In this document: in pieces, positions 52,549 through 59,900 of the stretch
Layout: each line of letters opens with the position of its first letter
How positions within the stretch are numbered: position 1 is the first letter of the stretch
Origin: JAUIKM01 sp964445695
Lineage (GTDB): Bacteria > Bacteroidota > Ignavibacteria > Kapaibacteriales > UBA7675
Direction: 5' to 3'
Length of the DNA: 64,000 bases
Assembly: GCA_964445695.1 (NCBI GenBank)
Contig: CAYULF010000030.1
Coordinates: forward strand, 1 to 64,000
Program-made: the position numbers and the translations under genes
The notes under the pieces: model-generated
What the model was told of the DNA's origin: nothing
The model's input: the letters and a program-made list of their open reading frames with translations, nothing else
Database searches by the model: none

Positions 52549-54045
52549 ATGATAGATACGCATTGCCATCTGAACGCCAAACAATACGATGAGGATCGTG
52601 CTTCCGTCATGCAGCGCGCCTTTGACGGCGGCGTGGAAGCGATTGTTATCCCGGCCGTCGCGCCGGCCAATTTTGACGACGTACTGGAATTGACGGCTTC
52701 CGACCCGCGGCTCTACTGTGGGATCGGCGTGCACCCGCATGCGGCGCGCGACGCCGATGAGAGCGTGCTGGAGCGCGTCCGCCAACTGGCGCAACGCGAG
52801 GGCGTCGTGGCGATCGGCGAAATCGGATTGGATTACTATTACGACTTTGCGCCGCGCGACGTTCAGATTCCGGTGTTCCGCAAACAACTGCATATTGCGC
52901 GGGAGATGGATCTGCCGGTTATCGTGCACAATCGCGACGCCGGCGACGACATCATCAACATACTTCGCGAGGAGCAGGACGGCCGGCTGCGCGGCGTGCT
53001 GCACTGTTTCAGCGAGGGGCCGGAGCGCGTGCGCGAGGCGGTGGACCTCGGTTTCCACTGCTCTTTCACGGGCAATATTACCTTCAAAAAATCGACGCTT
53101 GATGCAACGGTCGCCGCGGTACCGCGCGACAGAATCATGCTCGAAACCGACGGGCCCTACCTGAGCCCGACGCCATTCAGGGGAAAACGCAACGAACCAG
53201 TGTACCTCCATCGCGTGGCAGAAAAAATTGCCGAGATTCTTTCGATATCATTTGACGAGGTTGTTTCGATGACAACTCAAAACGCCAAATCCTTTTTCAG
53301 GCTGGCGATTCTCCTGATGTTTCTGCTTCCCGCAGCGCTCGCCGTCCAGGTGCAACCCGGCTACGCCCAGGACCAATCCGGCACTGCGGAGGAAGAGGAA
53401 TACTACGACGACGAACACTATTACGACGACGACGAATACTACGAGGACGAGGAATACGAAGGCTCGCTGGACGAGCCGGAAAACCCTTATCCCAAGGTCG
53501 TCGGCATCGGCCTGCTTCTGGGCGGCAACACGATTGTGGAAACCGAGACGGGCGACTTTGACGGCGACGGCGTGGAGGACTCCAAGGACATTTCCTACGA
53601 CGGCCTCTTTGCCATCGGCGGCTCGCTTACCGGCGCCATCACGGACAATTTTATGGTGCAGGTCTCCTATCTCTACGCCAAGAACGACAAGGTGCTGTTA
53701 CAGGGCCAGGCCAATCCGAACACGCACCAGCTCTGGGACATGGCGTTCATGTACACACCCAATCCCTACAACCGCATTTCGCTCTACTTTGCTTTTGGCC
53801 CGTCCTACATCAGCAACAATTACGACGAACGCATCGACGATGACCACTTCGGCATCAACGGCGGCATTTCGCTGGTGGGCAATCTGGATATTGGATTTGG
53901 CGTGATCACGCCGGTTCTGGAGTGGCGCGTGAGTGCTATTCTGGGCTCGCGCACTTTGGAGAGCATCGAATCGGGCGGCGAGCAGGAGCGCAGCTTTTTC
54001 TCGTCCATTCCGCGTTTTAACCTTGTCTGGTATCCGCCTCTCTGA
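52549..54045 (+). CDS. TatD-family nuclease fused in frame to an outer-membrane protein
   Basis: A single open frame of 498 codons. Residues 1-252 are a complete TatD-like metal-dependent DNase: H5 and H7 in MIDTHCHLN, E91 in GEIGLD, H127 in VHNRDA, H152 in LHCFSEG and D201 in ETDGPYLSP are all present, and the usual C-terminal NAK-x-FF-x-L is at 245-252. There the chain does not stop but becomes a hydrophobic signal-like core (LAILLMFLLPAALAV), a cleavage-like GYAQ, a strongly acidic Tyr-rich stretch (about 278-303) and about 190 residues of amphipathic strands typical of an outer-membrane barrel ending WYPPL. TatD acts in the cytoplasm and the barrel in the outer membrane, so the whole chain is hard to place. 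An internal ATG at 53269 with a good ribosome site offers a solution. A lost stop codon or sequencing error is the alternative. Confidence 0.85.
   Translation: MIDTHCHLNAKQYDEDRASVMQRAFDGGVEAIVIPAVAPANFDDVLELTASDPRLYCGIGVHPHAARDADESVLERVRQLAQREGVVAIGEIGLDYYYDFAPRDVQIPVFRKQLHIAREMDLPVIVHNRDAGDDIINILREEQDGRLRGVLHCFSEGPERVREAVDLGFHCSFTGNITFKKSTLDATVAAVPRDRIMLETDGPYLSPTPFRGKRNEPVYLHRVAEKIAEILSISFDEVVSMTTQNAKSFFRLAILLMFLLPAALAVQVQPGYAQDQSGTAEEEEYYDDEHYYDDDEYYEDEEYEGSLDEPENPYPKVVGIGLLLGGNTIVETETGDFDGDGVEDSKDISYDGLFAIGGSLTGAITDNFMVQVSYLYAKNDKVLLQGQANPNTHQLWDMAFMYTPNPYNRISLYFAFGPSYISNNYDERIDDDHFGINGGISLVGNLDIGFGVITPVLEWRVSAILGSRTLESIESGGEQERSFFSSIPRFNLVWYPPL
53257..53260 (+). promoter_or_regulatory. 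Ribosome-binding site inside tatD for the barrel protein
   Basis: GAGG lies eight bases before the in-frame ATG at 53269. The spacing is ideal and the site falls where TatD's last helix is encoded. Confidence 0.6.
53269..54045 (+). CDS. Outer-membrane barrel protein from internal start within tatD frame
   Basis: A 258-residue product of internal initiation. Its first eleven residues (MTTQNAKSFFR) are simultaneously TatD's C-terminal helix and the basic n-region of a signal peptide whose core is LAILLMFLLPAALAV, cleaved near GYAQ at residue 34. The mature protein starts with a run of Asp, Glu and Tyr (about 24 residues), followed by beta strands of a small barrel with LLLGGNTIVETETGDFDGDG and SYLYAKNDKVLLQ. 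I do not recognise the family beyond a barrel. The strong terminator at 54083 serves both products. If the start is used, the TatD part must be translated separately or as a fusion from the upstream ATG. Confidence 0.6.
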   Translation: MTTQNAKSFFRLAILLMFLLPAALAVQVQPGYAQDQSGTAEEEEYYDDEHYYDDDEYYEDEEYEGSLDEPENPYPKVVGIGLLLGGNTIVETETGDFDGDGVEDSKDISYDGLFAIGGSLTGAITDNFMVQVSYLYAKNDKVLLQGQANPNTHQLWDMAFMYTPNPYNRISLYFAFGPSYISNNYDERIDDDHFGINGGISLVGNLDIGFGVITPVLEWRVSAILGSRTLESIESGGEQERSFFSSIPRFNLVWYPPL

Positions 54046-54082
54046 TTTGTCTCAAGTCTGATTGCACAAGGTGTTTAAGTGT

Positions 54083-54118
54083 TAAAACACCGGCTCTTTT
54101 GGAGCCGGTGTTTTTTTA
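54083..54118 (+). terminator. Strong terminator after the TatD/barrel frame
   Basis: AACACCGGCTC pairs with GAGCCGGTGTT around TTTTG and is followed by seven T. A-rich sequence before it may extend the stem. Confidence 0.92.
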
Positions 54119-54272
54119 TGAGCTTTTTGTTAGTCGCGCGGAGAGGAGTCTCAGGTCATTGAGCAGCCCCATGGCGATAAGGGCCGATTGCCAGGGCAAA
54201 CGGCGCGGCACCGAACACACAAGCTCAAAACGTTCCGTAATTGCCTCTGAACGGGCAGTTTTCGAGCTTTTT

Positions 54273-54309
54273 CAAACAGCTGTGAGCCCTTAGGGCTCAC
54301 AGCTGTTTG
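54273..54309. repeat. Perfect palindrome with repeated core, copy 1
   Basis: Eighteen bases (CAAACAGCTGTGAGCCCT) are followed by one T and the exact complement. The 27-base core starting AGCTGTGAGCCC recurs, again perfect, at 56809-56835. The two copies flank the dnaJ and M42 genes. Confidence 0.9.
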
Positions 54310-54471
54310 CATATGACGTTTTATTGCCCGCTCATAGCATTCCAACGCCCGTTCATCGGCTTCAAACGCTCTTACGCTTTATCTGACCTCGGCACTCGCC
54401 ATCGTTCCCGTACACTGGCACCCACGTACCGGCTGTTAAAAGACCGCCGGACTCAAGACGCCGCACCCGCT

Positions 54472-54518
54472 GACGAACAAAAAGAACAAGCAAGCCACGC
54501 CCGCGTGGCGAAGCGCTC
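54472..54518 (-). repeat. HR1 hairpin repeat, copy 9
   Basis: On the minus strand: GAGCGCTTCGCC overlapping a seven-base-pair stem GCCACGC-GG-GCGTGGC, then TTGCTTG and TTTTTGTTCGTC. It lies 73 bases downstream of the dnaJ-like gene's stop. Confidence 0.75.
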
Positions 54519-54590
54519 AAGCCAAAAAAAAAGCGGCACAGTTTAATTTCACCGTGCCGCCAGTCTTTGTTAAAGAGTCAAACCTGAAAG

Positions 54591-55553
54591 TTAACGCCGC
54601 AGAGCCGCCAGCTGTTCGAAGAGTTTTTTCTCCTCGGCGCTCAGCTCGCTCGGGATGTCGATGTTAACCGTCACAATCAGATCGCCTTTTTTCTCGCTGT
54701 TGTCGGCGTGCGGCATGCCGAGTCCTTTTAAACGCAGTTTGTGACCGTTCTGCGTGCCGGGCTGGATGTTTAATTTCACCGTGCCGGACCAGGTCTTGAC
54801 CTCAACCGTGCCGCCCAGAATGGCCGTGTACAGATCGACCTTCGCCTCGCGATGCAGATCGTTGCCCTCCACCGTCACTTCCTTGTCGGGACGCACGCGG
54901 ATGTTAACAAACAGATCACCGGGCGTCTGGCCCGCCGCGGCAGCCGGCTCGCCCTTGCCGGAAATCTTGAGTTTCTGACCGTCGCGCACACCGGGTTTGA
55001 GCTTGAGTTTAATCTTTTTGCCGTTGACGGCGATTAAACGCTCCACGCCGCTCCAGGCCTCGCGCTGATCGATTTCCACCGTGGCTTCGTAGTTGCGCGC
55101 CTGATTCCGAATGCGCGCACGTCCGCCCGCGCCACGCGCCGCGTTGCCGTTCTCGCGGTTAAACACCGACTGGAAAAAGTCGCTGAAACCGTCGACCCCG
55201 CCGCTGAAAAACGAGCCGATATCGCCGAAGAACTGACCGCCGCCCTGTCCCTGAGCACCCTGGCCCTGGCGAGCGCCGGACGTCCACTGGCTCCAGTCAA
55301 AACCGCCCTGACCGCCGCCGCGCTCGTACTGGCGATACTGGCTGCCAAGGCGATCGTATTTCTTGCGTTTGTCCGCATCGCTTAACACGGCGTAGGCCTC
55401 GCTGATGGCTTTGAAGCGCTTTTCGGCCTCCGGATCGTCCGGTTTGGCGTCCGGGTGGTTTTCGCGCGCCAGCTTGCGGTACGCCTTTTTGATGTCGTCC
55501 TGGCTGGCCGAACGCGACACACCCAGCGTTTTATAGTAGTCCTGAAATTCCAT
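54591..55553 (-). CDS. J-domain co-chaperone (DnaJ/CbpA type)
   Basis: A 320-residue cytoplasmic protein. It opens MEFQDYYKTLGVSRSASQDD with helix II-III and the HPD motif (ENHPDAKPDDPEAEKRFK) of the J domain, so it should stimulate a DnaK ATPase. A Gly/Gln/Trp-rich linker (about 75-150, FDWSQWTSGARQG) precedes two C-terminal beta domains (VEIDQREAWSGVERLIAVNG, LKLKPGVRDGQKLKISGKGE, VNIRVRPDKEVTVEGNDLHR). There is no zinc finger, so it is CbpA-like rather than classical DnaJ. The Met at 55553 fits the J-domain start; codons upstream do not. It is divergent from the M42 gene; no dnaK is in view. Confidence 0.9.
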   Translation of the reverse strand: MEFQDYYKTLGVSRSASQDDIKKAYRKLARENHPDAKPDDPEAEKRFKAISEAYAVLSDADKRKKYDRLGSQYRQYERGGGQGGFDWSQWTSGARQGQGAQGQGGGQFFGDIGSFFSGGVDGFSDFFQSVFNRENGNAARGAGGRARIRNQARNYEATVEIDQREAWSGVERLIAVNGKKIKLKLKPGVRDGQKLKISGKGEPAAAAGQTPGDLFVNIRVRPDKEVTVEGNDLHREAKVDLYTAILGGTVEVKTWSGTVKLNIQPGTQNGHKLRLKGLGMPHADNSEKKGDLIVTVNIDIPSELSAEEKKLFEQLAALRR

Positions 55554-55741
55554 AGAGCAGAAATCCGCACGATTTGTAGAAGTTCCGGTGTAGTAACGGA
55601 CGATGGGCGTCCGACATTTTCCCGCCGCCATAATTAGCGCGGCGCTGCCTCGTCACAACGGACAAGTTTTTGCGCGCCTGCCGCACCGCTCCAGCAGGCC
55701 AATTCCTCATTCCATTTTACACACTCAATTCGGGACGCCCT

Positions 55742-56782
55742 ATGTCATTCGAGCTGTTGCGCGAACTGTGCGCCACGCCGGCCGCCCCCGGCCGCGAAGA
55801 TCAATTTCGTCAGATTGTCCGTCGTGAACTCGAGCCCATCGCCGATGAAATCACACAGGACGCGGTGGGCAACCTCTTTGCCGTGCGCAAAGGCAAGAGC
55901 AAATCCGCACGCAAAATCATGGTCGCCGCCCACATGGACGAAATTGCGCTGATGGTACGGCACATCAACAAAGATGGTTTTGTTTATTTCAGCCCGCTGG
56001 GCGGATTTGATCCGCGCACACTCGTGGCCCAGCGCGTCAAAGTCCACGGCCGCAAGACGCTCGACGGCTGTATCGGCATCAAGGCGACCCACTTTACCAC
56101 GCCGGAAGACCGCAAAAAAGTCACGCCACTGCCCGACCTGTTTATCGACCTGGGCCTCCCGGGCGACGAAGTGGCCGAACTCGTGCGCGTCGGCGACCCC
56201 ATTACGCTTGAACGCGAACTGATCCCGATGGGCAATTTTTACTGCGGCAAAACCCTGGACGACCGCGTCGGCGTCTACACGATGATCGAAGCCTTCAAAC
56301 GCATGGAGCAGAGCGACGACGACATCTACGCGGTGGCTACCGTCCAGGAAGAAGTCGGCGTGCGCGGCGCCCGTGCCGCGGCTTTTGGTCTCGATCCGGA
56401 CGTCGGCCTGGCGCTCGACATCACGATTGCGGCGGACACGCCCGGCATCGAAGAGCAGAACCACTGCGTCGGCATGGATAAAGGCGTCGGCATCAAAGTG
56501 TTCGACTCCTGGTCCATCTCGCATCCGCAACTCGTCGATTTCCTGCGCGAACTGGCGGAAGAGCACAGCGTGCGCTACCAGATGGAAGTTCTGCCCGCGG
56601 GCGGCACCGATGCGGGCGGAATGTTCGCCAGCCGCTCCGGCATCCCGGTTGGAACTCTTTCCATTCCCTGCCGTTATACCCACTCCGTCGTTGAGTCCGT
56701 GCACCGCGACGACGTGGAGCGCTGCATCGAGCTCACGCGCCTGTTCATGCAACATTCGGGGCGTTTCCGTCTCGGTTCCTGA
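55742..56782 (+). CDS. M42-family aminopeptidase
   Basis: A 346-residue cytoplasmic metallo-aminopeptidase, family of tetrahedral PepA/FrvX-like enzymes. Metal ligands and catalytic residues are visible: AAHMDEIALM (His and Asp), KTLDDRVGVYT (bridging Asp), VQEEVGVRGA (catalytic and ligand Glu), GLALDITIAAD (Asp), and PCRYTHSVVE (His). The Met at 55742 fits the family start; the longer frame includes promoter sequence. It probably trims peptides released by proteases. Some relatives were annotated as glucanases, which is less likely. A perfect palindrome (56808) follows the stop by 25 bases. Confidence 0.92.
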   Translation: MSFELLRELCATPAAPGREDQFRQIVRRELEPIADEITQDAVGNLFAVRKGKSKSARKIMVAAHMDEIALMVRHINKDGFVYFSPLGGFDPRTLVAQRVKVHGRKTLDGCIGIKATHFTTPEDRKKVTPLPDLFIDLGLPGDEVAELVRVGDPITLERELIPMGNFYCGKTLDDRVGVYTMIEAFKRMEQSDDDIYAVATVQEEVGVRGARAAAFGLDPDVGLALDITIAADTPGIEEQNHCVGMDKGVGIKVFDSWSISHPQLVDFLRELAEEHSVRYQMEVLPAGGTDAGGMFASRSGIPVGTLSIPCRYTHSVVESVHRDDVERCIELTRLFMQHSGRFRLGS

Positions 56783-56807
56783 CGGGGCGCTACGTAAAAC
56801 TACGTAG

Positions 56808-56836
56808 GAGCTGTGAGCCCTTAGGGCTCACAGCTC
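56808..56836. repeat. Perfect palindrome with repeated core, copy 2
   Basis: Fourteen bases (GAGCTGTGAGCCCT), one T, then the exact complement. It has the same core as 54273-54309. Two TACGTA motifs lie just before it. The following bases are not a T-run, so it is a poor intrinsic terminator. Confidence 0.9.
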
Positions 56837-56977
56837 TTCCAGCCGGCGCTCCGTGCGGAATTTACCCCGTTAAATTGTAGTTTGCAGTTTACCGGATTCT
56901 CCGCGTCCCAGGCCCTTCCCGGCGCAACTAATCAAGCTCAGCCGCCGATCAAACACGCGGCATTCGGCGCCAGTCGT

Positions 56978-59900
56978 ATGGATCAGTCAGAGTCAAACAT
57001 CACGCCGACCAAAACTCCGGATACCTCCCGACCGTCCATCTTTCGTCGCATCTACCGCTTTGTGACGACCAGTATCGTCGTGCTTCTTCTGGCCCTGATC
57101 CTCATCTCCGCCGGCGCTTTCATGTTCTCCCAGACGCAGTGGTTCCGCGACATCGTCCGCGACCGCATCCTCGTCATCACCGACGACGCACTGGCCGCCG
57201 ACCTCGACTTCACACGCCTGGGCGGCAATTTCCTGACCGGACTGACCCTCGACAGCCTGACCCTGACAACATCCGGGGATACCCTCTTGTTTTCCCCGCA
57301 GGTCAGTTTCCGGTATGATCTCTCAGCTTTGCTCGACAAGCGCATCTACGTCGATCGCGTGCGAATCAAACACGCGCGGATCAACCTGCTGCGTTCGCCC
57401 ATCGACTCGTCGTGGAACTATGAAAACATTATGCCGCCGAGTGCGGAACCGCCGGACACGTCGGAAGTCTCCGAACCATTCGGCTGGAAAATTACCCTCG
57501 GCAGCATCGTGCTCGACGGCGCGCGTCTGCAGCGGCGCGACCTGCCGGATGCGCCGCCCGTCACCGAAGAAGAATTAGCTCTCGCGGCGCGGCCCGATCT
57601 TGTGCGCTTCAGCAATCTGGATGCGCGCAACTTCAACATGGCCTTCAGCGCTGAACTCGATCCCGACGCCGGCGATTTCAGCCTCCAACTTTCTCATCTG
57701 AATTTCCTCGAAGCCAATTCCGGCTTCCGCGTGCGCGACCTCAGCGGCAACTTCCACGTTGACCGCGACAACGCCAACGTCGACGACCTGCGCGTATATA
57801 CCGACGACTCGCACCTCTACGTTTCGGCCGAGCTGCTGGACGTGGATCTGCTGGGCGGCGTACCGATGGAACAGTGGAAGTCGCAACCGGCCTCAATCCG
57901 CATCGACGCCGACTCCGTCGCAACGCAGGATCTGCATCGATTCCTGCCCGACCTGGCCTTTCTCAATAACTCCGTCGGTCTGGTGCTGGAGGCGTCCGGC
58001 ACCTACGGCGACCTGAACATCGCCGAGTTGGACCTGCAGATGCGCGAATCGCGCGTGCGTATGGAGGGACGCCTGCGCAACCTGCACACGCCGGAGAATC
58101 TGTTCATCGACGCGCGCATGGACCGCACGCAGTTGAGTTATCGCGACGTGGTGGATCACGTGCCCGGCCTCGACATTCCCGACCTGAATTTCCTCGGCGT
58201 TGTGCGAATCAACGACGCCGTTTTCCACGGTTATCCGCAGGATTTCCAGGGAACAATCGATGTAGCGACAGCGCTCGGCAAATTCACGGCCGACGGCAAA
58301 CTCGACGTCAGCGGCCCCGAAATTGTCTACGACGTGCGCGTCCGTTCCCAGGAGGCCAACCTCGCCGCCTGGCTGCAGGACCAGACCATGGATTCGCATC
58401 TGAACGCCGACATTGTGCTGGCCGGCCGCGGCGTCGACCTGCAAACGATGAAAGCCGATTTCCGCGTCGAATCGCAAAACTCGCGCCTTGCCGGCTATCG
58501 CTACGCTTATCTGCTCGCCAGGGGATCAATTGGTTCACAAGCGACGGTAACGCTGGACTCGCTGACGATGCGCTGGCCGCGTGCGCAGTTTGCTCCGCGC
58601 GATTCCGACCTGCCGCAGGTTAGCGGTCAGGGCTGGCTGCGCCTGCAACAGATCGAAAATCCGGCCTACAATATGGCCTTCGACTTGCGCAACCTCAATC
58701 TGGAAGAGTTTTTCCCGGGCGATACTTTGCCCAGCGCAATCAGCGGCGCGATGAGCATCAACGGCATCGGTTATCATCCCGACAGCCTTGACCTCAGTCT
58801 CTCGGCCGACATGCAAAAACTGGAAATCCCGGGCGACACGCTGCCGCCCCTCGAATTTCAGGCGCAGTTGACGCGCAGGAACGCCGACGAGCGCTCTCTA
58901 CTGATCGAATCGCCGATCGCCCGCGTGCGCCTGGAAGGCCGCTATCGCTTCGACGCGGTCGCCGCTTCGCTCAACTCAGTCGTAGACGGCGTCGTTCAGG
59001 TGATTGAAGAGAAGTATAACACGATTAATTCGGTGGTGAACGACAGCACATCCATGTCGTTTGAAATGGGCGAGGAAGTTGTGCAGACGGAGTCCGAGCC
59101 GATCCAGGCCGACCTGTATCTGCGCGTACTGGACATCAGCCCGCTGCGACTCTTCGACCAGTCCGACCGCCGCCTCGACGCCGATTTGCAGCTGCGCGGT
59201 TCCATCAGCGGGCACACCGACGACTTCCTGTTGAAGCTCGACAGCGGTTCGGTGATTTCGCGCCTGGAACTGCGCGACAGTACTACCGCGCTGCGCGTTC
59301 CGCCGTCGCGTCTGGGAGCCAGATTCAGGCATCAGCGCACCGACTTCGACTTTGCAGTCCTGACCGGCGACTTCTCATTTGACAGCGACAGCACCGTGCT
59401 GCTGAACGACATTACTTTAAATGAACCGCACGTGGCGCTCAACTACGGCAACGAGACTCTGGTGTTCGACGTCAGCACGGGCGTGCTGGATGACTACCAC
59501 GTTCGCACGCGCGGTTCCTTCGACATCAGTGGCCTCGACGAATACGCCATCGCGCTCGACTCACTGCAATTCGATTATCGCGACAGCCTGACCTGGCTGA
59601 CTGAGAATCGCATTGAGGCCAACCTCACGTCGTCGGGCGTCAGACTCGATTCCGTTCGCCTGTACCGCCCGGGCGCCGAAAAAATCCAGTTAAGCGGCCT
59701 CATCAGTTTGGAAGATTTCAACAACACGGCTATAACCGTGGAGAACTTCACAATCAGCGACATCAACAAATTCCTCGCCCCCGAAGCGAACAACCGCATC
59801 GAAGTGCTGGACGAGATCGAAGGAGAAATAGACAGCCTTTATGTTGGATTGAATGGCACCTGGGCCTCGCCGATCATCGAGCTCGACATGCGCGCAGATT

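Larger units (their letters stand above)
54046..54590. other. Gene-free interval with terminator, palindrome and HR1 copy
   Basis: About 545 bases between converging genes: the strong terminator at 54083, the first copy of a shared perfect palindrome (54273-54309) and an HR1 copy (54472-54518). Small frames overlap these elements. Confidence 0.7.

Noticed and set aside
53269..53300. Frameshift or pseudogene at the TatD/barrel junction
   Set aside because: The frame is continuous, both domains are complete and the internal start has a good ribosome site, so decay is not indicated, though a single-base sequencing error cannot be excluded from here.
56808..56836. Intrinsic terminator of the M42 gene
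   Set aside because: The stem is excellent but no T-run follows, and the same core occurs elsewhere; listed as a repeat instead.
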